Source: Polyangiaceae bacterium (GTDB lineage: Bacteria; Myxococcota_A; Polyangia; Polyangiales; Polyangiaceae). From it: a stretch of DNA of 64,000 nt. The stretch is from assembly GCA_016712345.1 (NCBI GenBank), contig JADJRH010000011.1, forward strand, positions 4,712,001 to 4,776,000. The letters are read 5' to 3'. Below the pieces are notes generated by a model. The model did no database searches. It was not told the DNA's origin and saw only the letters and a program-made list of their open reading frames with translations. How positions within the stretch are numbered: the first letter of the stretch is position 1; each line of letters opens with the position of its first letter. A program made the translations under genes and the position numbers. This document shows, piece by piece, positions 1-9,117 of this stretch.

Positions 1-340
1 CGTCGGTGGCCACCTCGTCTTGATCTACCTCATCTTCCCATGACAACACCGCCTGGGGTGCATGTTTGCCGCGACGGCGCTTTTTGATGCAATGGCTGCG
101 CGCAACCGTGTAGAGCCAGGTAGAAAGGGTTGAGTCGCCGCGAAACTTGCCAATGTCACGCACCAGCGAAAGCAGCGTCTCTTGAAGGACGTCTTTGGCG
201 TCTTCAGGTTGGGTACACATCTTCAGACTAAATGAGTACACACGGTTTTGCACGCTTTCGACAAGCGTCGCAAGCGCGACAGGGTCGCCGACTCTCGCCC
301 GCAGAAGCACCTCCGAAGCAACCTCGTCCGTTACCGACAT
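1..340 (-). CDS. ECF sigma factor (3' end beyond window)
   Basis: The first 113 residues of an extracytoplasmic-function RNA polymerase sigma factor; the rest lies off the left edge. Sigma region 2 is clear: PEDAKDVLQETLLSL at about 45-59 and FRGDSTLSTWLYTVAR at about 67-81, the core-binding and -10-melting helices. A basic KKRRR follows at 86-90 and then an acidic linker that normally precedes region 4. The start is the ATG at 340; the upstream sequence in this frame shows no better one. It is divergent from the outer-membrane protein gene at 509. Whether an anti-sigma partner follows cannot be seen. Confidence 0.88.
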   Translation of the reverse strand, partial: MSVTDEVASEVLLRARVGDPVALATLVESVQNRVYSFSLKMCTQPEDAKDVLQETLLSLVRDIGKFRGDSTLSTWLYTVARSHCIKKRRRGKHAPQAVLSWEDEVDQDEVATD

Positions 341-508
341 GAACTTGATACACCCGGCCCGCGCCTGGGAAGTGTGTGGCGCGCATTCACCAAACCTGCG
401 AGCCCGTCCAGGGTAGCGCAGCCGTAAGCACCGGGGAAGTCACTTTCTACCCGGTCGACCTATGCGGCGCGACCCCGGTGTAAAACGTACATGTAACGAA
501 GGCGCTGG

Positions 509-1477
509 GTGCAATCGACACCGCTCGGACGGATCCGCTTTCATGGTGGAGCCATCCTGGTGTACCTTCGGGTAGTGTACACACGCCTACGCTCGATGAT
601 TGCAGTTGCGGCGTTCACCTTTTGTTGGCCCGCCGTGGCCGCCGCTCAAAGCGATCCTCCTCCGCCCCCCAAAGTGCGCGTGTACTACAGGGATGTTCTC
701 GCCGCGCGCGTCAATCCGCTCGGGCTCATCAACGATTTCCGCGTAAGTGTACGCAGACGCATTTTGGAGCCCGGCGGTGCGCTCACCAAAGAAACATTTG
801 TTGGAGTGGGCACATCGCTTGTGCTTTCTCCCGCGTTCTTTCGCTACGGACCATTTGTAGAAGTGCAGCCCCTCAGCATTCTCACGCTGGCCGCCGGGGT
901 TGAAGCGCAAGGTTATTTTCGCACCTTCAGCCAGCTTCAGAGTTTTCCCACAGCAACCGCCGCTTACGACGACGAGACTCTGTCAAAAAACGCGGAGCGT
1001 GATGAGCACTACGCAACCACCGCAACCGTGGCTTTCTTAGAAGCACGCCTCCAATTCAAAGTGGGGCCGGTCGCGGCCCGTTCGGCCATGAGGGCTCTTC
1101 ACACGGCAGTCACAGCAACAGAAGGCGACGTAGCTTATTACGATCAGATTTTGGATATTTTGGTACCGCGCGATGGGTGGCTCGTTACCAACGACGCAGA
1201 CGTGTTGGTTCTACCCAACCAAAATTGGATTTTCGGGGTCCGCCACACGTTTACCCACAGCTTTTTACCAGAACCCGCCACGGCGAATGAAACCCATCGG
1301 CTGGGGCCCCTCATTGGCTACCGCTTTTTTGATACTCCCTACGCCATGTTCAACCAACCTACCCTCAATCTCCTGGCGCAGTGGTGGCTCGTTCATCCCT
1401 ACCGAACAGGCGCCAAACAACCCACGGCGCTTCCGCTCATTGCCCTGGCATTTTCGTTCAACGGTGACTTTCTGTAA
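509..1477 (+). CDS. Putative outer-membrane/exported protein
   Basis: A 322-residue product of unknown function. It has a hydrophobic stretch ending AVAAAQSDPPPPP (residues about 31-53), which reads as a Sec signal peptide with AXA cleavage, and then alternating polar and aromatic segments typical of small outer-membrane barrels. The GTG at 509 is preceded by GAAGG at a suitable distance. However, the signal peptide fits better if translation begins at GTG 575 or ATG 596, because then it lies at the N-terminus. No family motif was recognised. The membrane protein at 1516 follows 38 bases later on the same strand, so the two may be co-transcribed. Confidence 0.6.
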   Translation: MQSTPLGRIRFHGGAILVYLRVVYTRLRSMIAVAAFTFCWPAVAAAQSDPPPPPKVRVYYRDVLAARVNPLGLINDFRVSVRRRILEPGGALTKETFVGVGTSLVLSPAFFRYGPFVEVQPLSILTLAAGVEAQGYFRTFSQLQSFPTATAAYDDETLSKNAERDEHYATTATVAFLEARLQFKVGPVAARSAMRALHTAVTATEGDVAYYDQILDILVPRDGWLVTNDADVLVLPNQNWIFGVRHTFTHSFLPEPATANETHRLGPLIGYRFFDTPYAMFNQPTLNLLAQWWLVHPYRTGAKQPTALPLIALAFSFNGDFL

Positions 1478-1515
1478 AAACAACCTTCCCACCGCACCGG
1501 AGCAAGTCAATTCAC

Positions 1516-2493
1516 GTGTCCCCCTCCCTCATTTTCAACTTGGCGGTGGTGATCGGCTTCATTTTGCTCGTTGTGTACAGCGTTCGAAAAAACAAGCAAC
1601 ACGACAGCATGTTTGTCCGGTGTGCTGAAGCACTGGGCATGACAGAGGCAAAGTTTACCCACTCTACCATTGTGGGCAAAGTCAAAAACCGGCTGGTAGA
1701 AATTCGGTTTCACCCCGGCTCCAAAAACACCCCCAGGCATACCACGGTAGACGTGCAATGTGAGCCGTGCGCCATCCTCCTTCATCTCCGCAAACAAACG
1801 GCCGATGAAGAGCAACACGTCGAGCGTGGCACAGCGGTAGACGTAAAAATCGGCAACGCCGTGTTCGACTCCACATGGCTTGTCGAAGGTGCACCCGCCA
1901 AACGGATCCTTCGAATTTTGTCCGAACCTACCCTTCAACAACGTCTCATCGAGTTTGGTCAGCTCGACGGCGCGGGCATCACCATTGAAGACAACAAACT
2001 CAACCTGCGCAAAAACGGCGATGAACAAGGGCCGGGCCTCATTGCCACGGAGCGTTTCAACCTTGCCATCACCCTGGCAGAAGCGGTTGTTGCAGATGCC
2101 ACCTTACCCATTGAAGAGGGTGAAGTGCGGGTAGACGCTGCCACGTACAGATCGGCCCCTCGGGTGGATGAAAACGCCGGCGGCAGGGCAGAAATTGCGG
2201 AGCTGAAGTTGCTTCAGGCTCGGCGCACAATGGGTGAATTGCGAGTCGGTTCCATTGCCGCCGCCGCCACATTGAGCGTGATCTGTTTGGCCATGCAATG
2301 GAGTGAAATGGCAAAGCCGTTCACCATTATGATCGGTGTGTTTTGCATTTTTTCAACGGTGCTTTTCGGCAGTATGTATGTAAACGCACGCAAAAGAGCC
2401 GGCAACATGCCTCACGACAAGGCAATTGTTTGGGCTGCAATCATTTTTTGGATTTTTTTCCCGCTCTACGCGGCGCGCATTTTTCTATGGTAG
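1516..2493 (+). CDS. Hypothetical membrane protein, 325 aa
   Basis: Not recognised. One transmembrane helix lies near the N-terminus (about residues 4-22). A soluble middle part of about 215 residues follows, then three hydrophobic helices close to the C-terminus (about 245-262, 268-285 and 305-324). The start is GTG at 1516. It follows the gene at 509 closely and is convergent with the cyclopropane synthase gene, whose stop is about 40 bases away. The arrangement suggests an envelope protein with a large soluble domain, but no function can be assigned. Confidence 0.65.
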   Translation: MSPSLIFNLAVVIGFILLVVYSVRKNKQHDSMFVRCAEALGMTEAKFTHSTIVGKVKNRLVEIRFHPGSKNTPRHTTVDVQCEPCAILLHLRKQTADEEQHVERGTAVDVKIGNAVFDSTWLVEGAPAKRILRILSEPTLQQRLIEFGQLDGAGITIEDNKLNLRKNGDEQGPGLIATERFNLAITLAEAVVADATLPIEEGEVRVDAATYRSAPRVDENAGGRAEIAELKLLQARRTMGELRVGSIAAAATLSVICLAMQWSEMAKPFTIMIGVFCIFSTVLFGSMYVNARKRAGNMPHDKAIVWAAIIFWIFFPLYAARIFLW

Positions 2494-2533
2494 ATGCGCA
2501 ACGAACAGCGACCATTCTCGCTCTGAAAATCGC

Positions 2534-3682
2534 TCAACTAAAGCGGCAGTTGGGCTGGTCTCTACCCACGTGGGTTAACACCAAATGGTAAAGTTGTGAT
2601 TCGCGCGCGGCCACAGCACCGGCGGCAGCGAGCAAATAAAAGCGCCACATGAGCCAAAACTTTCGATCATACTTTTTCTGATCGAGATTTTTGTACCCTT
2701 TTTCAAAGTTATCCCACCACGCAAGCAACGTGGGCCGGTAGTCGGGGCCGATGTTGTGTACATCTTCAAGCACGAACAGATCTTCCATTGCTTTGCCGAG
2801 CTGAGCAATAGAGGGTGAAGCGGCGTTGGGGAAAATGTACTTTTCAAAAAATGGGATACCGTGTTTCTGACTGTCGTTTGAGCCGATGGTGTGCAGCACC
2901 GCAATCCCCTCCTTTTTTAAATTGCGGTGCGCAACCTCCATAAACTTGCGGTGATTTTTCCACCCCACGTGTTCGAGCATTCCAATAGAAATAACCCGGT
3001 CAAAATGGCCATGCACCGTTCGATAATCTTGAACGCGCAGGTCAACCCCGGTGAGCCCGAGTTGTTTCGCGCGGGCCGCTCCCCACCGTTGCTGCTCTTT
3101 TGAAATGGTCACCCCAACCACGTCACAGCCGTATTTTTCGGCCGCGTACATGGCAAACCCACCAAAGCCGCAGCCCATGTCCAATACCTGCATGCCTTTT
3201 TCAAGGCCGGCTTTTTTACAAATCAACTCAAGCTTTGCTTCCTGAGCGCCGTCGAGCGTCGTTTGATTTTTCCAATAGCCGCATGTGTACACCATGCGCT
3301 TGCAAAGCATTACTTCGTAAAGGTCATTGCCAATGTCGTAATGAGCCTCGGCCACCTGTTTGGCGCGGGCAAGACTTTGCATGTTGGTGATGAGCGCCTG
3401 AAGCGTTAAAAGCTTCATTTTGAGGCTGCCCGTGATTTTTTTCTTAATATCAATACGAAGCAACTTTTCGATAAACAGGTCAAGCCTGTCACATTCCCAC
3501 CATTCCTCCATGTACGATTCGCCCAACCCAATTGAAGCGTCACGTACCAGGCGGCCGTAAAATTCAGGATTTTTTACCAGGATATCGCCCGGCTGTTTTC
3601 CTTCCACGCCAACGCCTGCGGAGTCGAAAAGTTCGCGGACAAAACGCTCCGCATGGTTCGTTTCCGTGATCCATCCCAACAT
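2534..3682 (-). CDS. cfa: Cyclopropane-fatty-acyl-phospholipid synthase
   Basis: This enzyme transfers a methylene group from S-adenosylmethionine to the cis double bond of phospholipid acyl chains at the inner membrane surface. The 382 residues match the usual family length. The CFA signature HYDIGNDLYEVML lies at 114-126, the SAM-binding loop VLDMGCGFGG at 166-175, and the conserved acidic and histidine active-site segments appear as SIGMLEHVG and HTIGSN. The gene begins three bases after the desaturase stop. The pair is therefore almost certainly one transcript: the desaturase makes the double bond that this enzyme then modifies. Confidence 0.95.
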   Translation of the reverse strand: MLGWITETNHAERFVRELFDSAGVGVEGKQPGDILVKNPEFYGRLVRDASIGLGESYMEEWWECDRLDLFIEKLLRIDIKKKITGSLKMKLLTLQALITNMQSLARAKQVAEAHYDIGNDLYEVMLCKRMVYTCGYWKNQTTLDGAQEAKLELICKKAGLEKGMQVLDMGCGFGGFAMYAAEKYGCDVVGVTISKEQQRWGAARAKQLGLTGVDLRVQDYRTVHGHFDRVISIGMLEHVGWKNHRKFMEVAHRNLKKEGIAVLHTIGSNDSQKHGIPFFEKYIFPNAASPSIAQLGKAMEDLFVLEDVHNIGPDYRPTLLAWWDNFEKGYKNLDQKKYDRKFWLMWRFYLLAAAGAVAARESQLYHLVLTHVGRDQPNCRFS

Positions 3683-3685
3683 CTT

Positions 3686-4855
3686 TCAAGCCCTTCCAAC
3701 CTGCGCGCCAGTTCCAAGCCGGCGAAGGTGATGAAAATGTGATGCCAATGCAGCCCCCAAAGTCACGTTGTTCCTGTATCGAACGCCGTGTCGAGCAGCC
3801 ACCTTTTCTACTATTTTCGACAGCTCAGGGTAATGCACGTGGCACACCTTAGGAAACAGATGGTGCTCCACCTGAAAGTTTAAACCGCCTAAGAACCAAG
3901 TTAATAACTTGCTATCGCGCGCAAAGTCCACTGTTGTTTCAACCTGGTGAACTCCCCAATCGTCGTTCATCAGTTTACCGCTCTCCTCAGGCACAGGAAA
4001 CTCGGCCTCGGCCACACAGTGCGCCAGTTGAAAAACCGAAGACAGGGTTACCCCGAGGGTAAAAACAGCGATCAGGTGAAACACCAACACCTGCCATATC
4101 GGCCTCACCATGGCAGGTATGACAAGAGACCAAAGAACGAAAAAAACCTTCCATCCCCAGAAGAGCGCCACTTCCCGCGCGTTCATGGTGGGCAACTTGT
4201 GGGGCCCCGCCAGACGAGAGCGGTAGATCACAAAATCATCGTAAAATACCCACTTCGGTAACAAGAGCCCGTACAAAAACCAAAGGTAGTAGTGTTGGTA
4301 TTTGTGCCAGGCTTTTTTAGTTTGGAGGGTAGAAAGGCGGGCGATATTCCCAAAGTCTAGGTCAAAATCAACCCCTTGAACATTGGTATACGTGTGGTGA
4401 ATCACGTTGTGTTTATATCGCCAAATATACCCACATACCCCCATCCCATCCATAAAAAATCCAAACAGCCGGTTTACCCATGGATGGTTGGAATAGCCGC
4501 CGTGGTTGGCGTCGTGTTGAATGCCCATGCCAATGGCGGCGATCGACAACCCGAGGGACATCGCCAAAAGCACACCCTGCCACAAGGTGGTGGCAAAAAA
4601 CACGAGGAGCGCCCACGACCCCACAAACCAGATGAAAATGATGGCCGTTTTGAGGTACATGCGCGGCGAGTCGCGACGCGAGCCACCCTCGCGATCAAAG
4701 TAGGCGTCCACCTCGCGCTTCAAATCATCCGAAAAGGCGCCTTTATGGCCAAATCGCACAACTGGAGAAGGTGCGGCAGCGTTTTTTGCAGACAACATCC
4801 CGAGCATGACGCTACCGAACTTCGGCTCGGCTTGTGTCATGTTTTTGTAAGCCAA
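3686..4855 (-). CDS. Fatty acid desaturase (membrane, di-iron)
   Basis: An acyl-lipid or acyl-CoA desaturase of the three-histidine-box membrane family. The boxes are HDANH at 114-118, HNVIHH at 149-154 and QVEHH at 328-332. A glutamine in place of the first histidine of the last box is typical of the linoleoyl/front-end type. Hydrophobic pairs at about 70-112 and 230-275 fit the four-helix topology. The ORF starts with TTG at 4855, but the ATG at 4840 (residue 6) is equally possible. It lies three bases upstream of cfa. Regiospecificity cannot be told from sequence alone. A repeat-rich gap lies upstream. Confidence 0.92.
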   Translation of the reverse strand: MAYKNMTQAEPKFGSVMLGMLSAKNAAAPSPVVRFGHKGAFSDDLKREVDAYFDREGGSRRDSPRMYLKTAIIFIWFVGSWALLVFFATTLWQGVLLAMSLGLSIAAIGMGIQHDANHGGYSNHPWVNRLFGFFMDGMGVCGYIWRYKHNVIHHTYTNVQGVDFDLDFGNIARLSTLQTKKAWHKYQHYYLWFLYGLLLPKWVFYDDFVIYRSRLAGPHKLPTMNAREVALFWGWKVFFVLWSLVIPAMVRPIWQVLVFHLIAVFTLGVTLSSVFQLAHCVAEAEFPVPEESGKLMNDDWGVHQVETTVDFARDSKLLTWFLGGLNFQVEHHLFPKVCHVHYPELSKIVEKVAARHGVRYRNNVTLGAALASHFHHLRRLGTGAQVGRA

Positions 4856-4939
4856 GACGCTCTGATCGCCGAGTAGGTGAGTCAGGTTTTTCGCACCTGG
4901 CGCAATTTCATCCAGATTGGGTGAAAATTCAGCGCGACA

Positions 4940-5023
4940 CTAGAGCACCGATCATCTTGAATCGCGAATGAACTCAGCAATTTGTGAATATCGAAAATCT
5001 TTAACAATCTCGGGGTGCTCTAG
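4940..5023. repeat. CTAG-ended 84-bp inverted-repeat element, copy 1
   Basis: The ends are CTAGAGCACC (4940-4949) and its exact complement GGTGCTCTAG (5014-5023). The interior is AT-richer than its surroundings. A similarly sized element with nearly the same ends is at 46934-47014. It looks like a non-coding mobile or intergenic repeat; no transposase is present. Confidence 0.65.
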
Positions 5024-5036
5024 CTTTTTTTACCCA

Positions 5037-5064
5037 GGGAGCGAGGGCTCGCGCCCTCGCTCCC
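5037..5064. repeat. Perfect 12-bp hairpin
   Basis: GGGAGCGAGGGC (5037-5048) pairs with GCCCTCGCTCCC (5053-5064) across a TCGC loop. The T-run lies before the hairpin on the plus strand, so it is not a standard terminator in either direction. It sits directly beside the 84-bp CTAG element. Confidence 0.6.
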
Positions 5065-5311
5065 CGCGCCGAGCAAGTCGGCCGCGGGGCCCCTCACTCC
5101 GCGATCCGAACTGGGTGTCTGTCATGCGGTGGGAGCTTCGGGCCTAACGTTTCTGCCTCGCTTTTGCCTGTTTGAGTACACAACTAAACTATCTGTTTGG
5201 TTACGGAATCAACCTATTCGGTGCTCTAGTGCCGCGTGTCAAGAGTCCTGCCGGACTTTTGGCGCCGCTGACGCGGCGCGCTTCGCACACGCCGGCACTA
5301 TCTTTTGTCCC

Positions 5312-5328
5312 GTGGGGCTCCGCCCCAC
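5312..5328. repeat. GTGGGGC hairpin, copy 1
   Basis: GTGGGGC-TCC-GCCCCAC, preceded by a TTTTGT stretch and followed by ACCCC. The same arrangement (TTTTGT, hairpin, ACCCC) recurs at 46893-46910, so this is a dispersed intergenic unit and not a chance hairpin. Confidence 0.6.
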
Positions 5329-5508
5329 ACCCCCCGCGCTTGCGCGCCACAGCCAAACCTTCCATCCCCATCGAACACTCTTCTCGGAAACTTGACGGGG
5401 AGATAGGCGCAGGTGCAACCGAGTATCAAATCCCCATCGCGGTTTCGCTCGGCGAAACAAGTAACCATTGCCGAACGTGAACGGTGGGATGTGAGTAGTA
5501 GGGTAAGG

Positions 5509-6237
5509 TTAGCCCGCGATCACCCCGGTGACCCCGTTTTTGTCGATCGCCTCTTTTACAAACCCCGATGCACAGAGTTCAAGCACAAGTTCCTTCAAAA
5601 ACTCTACTGCCACAGGGCGACTTGGATGTGTACCCACTGCCTGCTCCACAGCTGTAAATTGACCGTCGAGAATGCGCGCACCGGGCAGTTTTTGAACATC
5701 TTTAAGCAGGCGCGGCACGAGACCTGACAGCGCGTCAAGCCGGTCATTGACGAAGAGGTCAAAGGAAGCATCCACACTCGGCGCCGTAACCAACGTCGCG
5801 TGTTTTAGACTTCTGCGAAGGTACAGCTCGTACGCGCTTTTTGCCGCGGCTGAAATGCGCACCCCTTCCCGATCCACATCTGCCAACTCCAACAGGCTAG
5901 ACCCGGCCGGAACCAAATAGCTCGCCGGTATTTTGAGGTAAGGCGGACTAAACGCTATTTGCCCGGCTCGTTGCGGCTCCGCCGCAAGAAAGGCCACATC
6001 CCAAACGTCCGCGGCAACCCCATCGGCCAGAGCACCGGCGGTTTGAAAGCTGACAAATGTGATGGGTAGATTTAACCTGTGCCCGATTTCGCGCGCCAAG
6101 TCCGGGGCCGGACCACGAAGATCGGGCGCTTGATACCCGGGGAGAACGAGGAGAAAATTCTGATGGTTCACCCCCACGCGCAGAGTTCCACTCGGGGCAA
6201 TCTCTTTTCGCAGGGCGTCGGTGACCGCGATGCGCAT
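5509..6237 (-). CDS. Solute-binding protein family 3-like, no signal peptide
   Basis: Resembles the periplasmic amino-acid-binding (SBP_bac_3) fold. GTLRVGVN near the N-terminus, PAPDLAREIGHRLNLPI (first lobe), DVAFLAAEPQRAGQIAFSPPY and DALSGLVPRLL are the usual landmarks. Unlike transport partners it has no signal peptide and no permease or ATPase genes nearby. It may therefore be a cytosolic ligand sensor or an orphan. I chose ATG 6237, because the longer ORF from 6282 would overlap the end of the FadL-type gene by 17 bases. It lies 28 bases downstream of that gene on the same strand. Confidence 0.75.
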   Translation of the reverse strand: MRIAVTDALRKEIAPSGTLRVGVNHQNFLLVLPGYQAPDLRGPAPDLAREIGHRLNLPITFVSFQTAGALADGVAADVWDVAFLAAEPQRAGQIAFSPPYLKIPASYLVPAGSSLLELADVDREGVRISAAAKSAYELYLRRSLKHATLVTAPSVDASFDLFVNDRLDALSGLVPRLLKDVQKLPGARILDGQFTAVEQAVGTHPSRPVAVEFLKELVLELCASGFVKEAIDKNGVTGVIAG

Positions 6238-6265
6238 GGGTTTGGCTGTGGGCAAACGCGAGGGT

Positions 6266-7636
6266 TTAGAATCGCAGGTCAACGTTGGCGTTGATCACAC
6301 CAATTGTCTGAGTGTACGCGCCACCTGCATCCGGCCCGTTGGAGGGCGCCACGTTGGTGGCCACCGAGCTTTTATTGGTCGTATTTCGCGGCGCGTATAA
6401 AATATGAGTATAGGTCAGCGAAGCGCCAACCTGCTTCATGATCTGAAACCTTCCACCCAGCGACAACGACACGTCTTCAAAGTCGGTGAGCGAAGGATCG
6501 AGAGTGGCATCGGGAATGGCATTGCCGTCATACCCCACCCCCACCATCACCTCGGCCTTGTCAGATGGGTAGAAACTGGCGCCGGCGCGAACGCCAAACG
6601 CGTCTTGCCACTTGCGCACCACGTTTTGGACGGGCGCCGTCTCTTCAATGGCACCGCCGTCTTTGTCGCTCACGGCGCATTTCTCACCCTTGGGAGCAAT
6701 GCACTGATTTTTGAATGCACTCCACCGGCTGATGTCGCCGAAAAGACGAAATTCAAGCCAATCGCGCGGTCTGCCCCGCACACCAAAACGGAACACATCG
6801 GGTAGACCTTGATACACCGTCACGTCTTGGACGGTAGGTTCACCCGGACCAAACTTGTTGGTAAGTTTACCATCCAACGCCGTTCCACCCGTGACGCCCG
6901 GCATAGACTGGTAAGATGCCCCGAGCCATACCGTTTTGGGGACCACCTCAAACAGAGCACCAATGCCAAACGAACCTGAAATACCGCTTGCCTTGAGCCA
7001 GCTTCGACCTTCCGTACCAAGTCGATTGGAGCCGTCGGCGTTGCGCGCTCGAACGGTGTCAATATCGGAAAGGATCAGGTTGCCCGTCACGCCGAGGCTG
7101 AGGCGGGCTTCTTCAATTCGATAGGCGGCGCCCACCGTGACGAACATGGAGCGAAGTGTACCTTCGATAGTGTGCCACCGTTGTACACCGTCCACCGGAC
7201 CGGCAAACGAAGCGTTGTTTTCAAACGCCTTGTTTTTGTCCCAAACGGATGCACCGCCGAAGGGTACATAAAACGCCGCGCCGAACGAGAGTTTGTTCTC
7301 CAATGTGTACGTTGCGCCGATCATGGGCGCCGCGGCAAAGTTGAAAAGCGTTGCCGTTCCGTTGTTGGCCCCTTCGGCCCCTGCGGGTTCTGCCACGTCT
7401 GTCGTCGCCTGCGTGTGCGTAAAGTCGGCCCACCGAAGCGCAAACGTTCCATCGACAAATACGCGGAGGCCCGGCCCATCGGCCATGGCCCCCGGATTGT
7501 AATAGAGCCCCGTCGGGTTGGTGGAAACGGGTGTACCGTGCTCCGCACCAAAGCGAGCAGTGGAAAAACCCGATGCGTTGGCCACAGCGGGAGCAAGGAG
7601 AACAAGGGCGGCAGTGGAAAGGGCGAGTTTTCGCAT
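6266..7636 (-). CDS. OmpP1/FadL-family outer-membrane transport protein
   Basis: A 456-residue outer-membrane beta-barrel for hydrophobic compounds such as long-chain fatty acids. The signal peptide MRKLALSTAALVLLAPAVANA is followed directly by SGFSTARFGAEHGTP and NPTGLYYNPGAM. That is the conserved FadL N-terminus, forming the hatch (NPA-type motif) that plugs the barrel. The C-terminus ends VNANVDLRF with a terminal Phe, as BAM substrates do. Fatty-acid uptake would fit with the desaturase and cyclopropane genes 1.4 kb away, but the link is inferred. The solute-binding gene follows. Confidence 0.9.
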   Translation of the reverse strand: MRKLALSTAALVLLAPAVANASGFSTARFGAEHGTPVSTNPTGLYYNPGAMADGPGLRVFVDGTFALRWADFTHTQATTDVAEPAGAEGANNGTATLFNFAAAPMIGATYTLENKLSFGAAFYVPFGGASVWDKNKAFENNASFAGPVDGVQRWHTIEGTLRSMFVTVGAAYRIEEARLSLGVTGNLILSDIDTVRARNADGSNRLGTEGRSWLKASGISGSFGIGALFEVVPKTVWLGASYQSMPGVTGGTALDGKLTNKFGPGEPTVQDVTVYQGLPDVFRFGVRGRPRDWLEFRLFGDISRWSAFKNQCIAPKGEKCAVSDKDGGAIEETAPVQNVVRKWQDAFGVRAGASFYPSDKAEVMVGVGYDGNAIPDATLDPSLTDFEDVSLSLGGRFQIMKQVGASLTYTHILYAPRNTTNKSSVATNVAPSNGPDAGGAYTQTIGVINANVDLRF

Positions 7637-7803
7637 GGGATAAAACCGGGCTCGGAGCGCAAACGAATTGTGAACGGTGTGGGAGTCGTGCGTAGGCGAT
7701 CAGCGGGGCGGGCGCAACAGCTTGTTGATTATGTCGCGTTCACTTGCATCGCGGCCCCAAGAATGGAAAAAGGAATATCCAACTCTTCGAAACGGCTGCC
7801 CCC

Positions 7804-8484
7804 ATGAACTTTCGCTCCTATTTTGCAAGGCTTTCGAGCCAAAAAAACCACGTTCGCACGCTCCTTCCGGCATCTCTTCTGGCGGCGCTGTGCGGCATGT
7901 TCGGCTGCGCAAACCCAGAAGCGTCGTTCAACGGATTTGCAGAAAGGTACGACGAGATCTTCGCAAACAAACCGCCGACCGCCTGCCCCGATGCGTACGT
8001 TCCGCTCTCGGCGGGCGGCGCCGACGGCCCGTACCTGCTCGTCCTCTCGGCAACCCAAAAACCCGACGAGCCCATTCTTTTCTTCGCTGAAGTCACCACC
8101 CCCGCAGTGGGCGGCGGAGTTGGGATTGCCATCACAGTCACGCCGGTTGCCAAAGCTGACAGGCAAACACTCGCGGGTGATCCCCAAGTGTATGAAGCGG
8201 CCGTCATTGATGACTCAGGCAAGTTTGAACTGGCAATGCCCGACCTCAAAGTGCCCAAAGATGCCAACACGATCATCGGACTTGATGTGGCTGCCAACGT
8301 TGTGTTGAAAGGCAACATCTGCGGTGACGGCACATTTGTCTGCGGCGATGTGACGGGTACAACCATCAGCCCGGCCGCCAACCTAGAAGGGTCAACCTTC
8401 ACCCTCATGCGTGCCGAAGACGGTCAGCCTCTCCCCGACCCGGTGCTCGACTGCGAAGAAACTCCCGCCAAACCGCTTCCCTGA
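7804..8484 (+). CDS. Putative lipoprotein, 226 aa
   Basis: Not recognised. Starting at ATG 7804 gives a lipoprotein signal ending LCGMFGC, where the final Cys would be lipidated. The longer frame from 7744 would bury this signal. The mature part is about 190 residues with a few Cys pairs (CGDGTFVC) and a beta-rich look. The gene is divergent from the FadL-type gene, and the 167-base gap between the two starts should hold both promoters. Confidence 0.7.
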   Translation: MNFRSYFARLSSQKNHVRTLLPASLLAALCGMFGCANPEASFNGFAERYDEIFANKPPTACPDAYVPLSAGGADGPYLLVLSATQKPDEPILFFAEVTTPAVGGGVGIAITVTPVAKADRQTLAGDPQVYEAAVIDDSGKFELAMPDLKVPKDANTIIGLDVAANVVLKGNICGDGTFVCGDVTGTTISPAANLEGSTFTLMRAEDGQPLPDPVLDCEETPAKPLP

Positions 8485-8490
8485 CGGATT

Positions 8491-8582
8491 CCTGACACGT
8501 CGTATCCAACACGAACTCGAAGTCCCGCTCGCTCCGCGCTGACCTGACGCGTCTTGCCGCCTGACACGTCGTAATCAACACG
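8491..8582. repeat. Pair of 23-bp direct repeats
   Basis: Both copies (8491-8513 and 8560-8582) begin CCTGACACGTCGTA and end CAACACG, with two differences between them. The spacing is 69 bases. A partial third copy, CCTGACGCGTC, lies between. Function unknown. Confidence 0.6.
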
Positions 8583-8890
8583 GAGTTCCCCAGCGGCGCA
8601 TGCGCCTCATTCGAACGGCGAGTAACTCGTTGCGGTTGAGTTGTCGATGCAGCAGAAAAGAGCCCGTTCTGGGACGTCCGGCGACTTGAGATGTCCATCA
8701 CGTCGCCATCCACCGGTCTCGCCGGTCTCTCGTTTTCGTCGTGGCTGCGCTCGCCACAGAACTCCATCTGGAGAACCCGACGCGCCACGCTGTTCGCTTT
8801 TCCGCTTGGCGACGGGCAAGGGTGTCCCAAACGTCTCGACAAGACTGGATCCGTGCCTTGCAGAACGTTCCGCTAAAGGGAAGTTACCTA

Positions 8891-9055
8891 GGAGGCACGG
8901 AGATCACGGAGTTCCACGGAGTTTTTTTTGTATTTAAGGCTGCAATCGTCTCGCACCACCTAACCGATCCGATGTCAGGTTGGGATCACGGATGATGTGT
9001 ACCCATTGCAGCCAAAGAAACAAAAAACCTCCGTGTCCCTCCGTGATTCCGTGGT
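8891..9055. repeat. ACGGAG-type inverted repeat
   Basis: The left arm (8891-8930) is built of ACGGAG units ending in a T-run. The right arm (9020-9055) is its imperfect complement, starting with an A-run and built of TCCGTG units. It lies between convergent genes, so it could act as a two-way terminator or be a relic of a small mobile element. Confidence 0.55.
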
Positions 9056-9117
9056 GAAGAGACGTCACAGGCATCCAGGCGCTTCAGGTCTTGGCGTGAC
9101 GCTTCAGCCGAAAACGA

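Larger units (their letters stand above)
4856..5508. other. Intergenic region with repeats, no gene
   Basis: About 650 bases with no convincing ORF. It holds an 84-bp CTAG-ended inverted repeat (4940-5023), a 12-bp perfect hairpin (5037-5064), a lone copy of the CGGTGCTCTAG repeat end (about 5219-5229) and a GTGGGGC/GCCCCAC hairpin (5312-5328). The last two have relatives in the gap at 46.8-47.0 kb. The desaturase promoter must lie in the left part, but I see no clear consensus. Confidence 0.7.
8485..9117. other. Intergenic region with two repeat families, no gene
   Basis: About 630 bases between the ends of two convergent genes. No frame shows protein-like composition. It contains a pair of near-identical 23-bp direct repeats (8491-8513 and 8560-8582) and a long imperfect inverted repeat made of ACGGAG units (8891-8930 against 9020-9055). 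Confidence 0.65.

Noticed and set aside
5037..5064. Strong hairpin as a rho-independent terminator
   Set aside because: The T-run is on the wrong side for either strand and no gene ends there.
5509..7636. ABC uptake operon around the solute-binding protein
   Set aside because: No permease or ATPase gene is adjacent and the binding protein lacks a signal peptide.
8405..8842. Minus-strand ORF of 145 codons in the 8.5-9.1 kb gap
   Set aside because: Runs through the direct repeats and antisense to the lipoprotein end; Arg/Ser-rich composition without homology signals.
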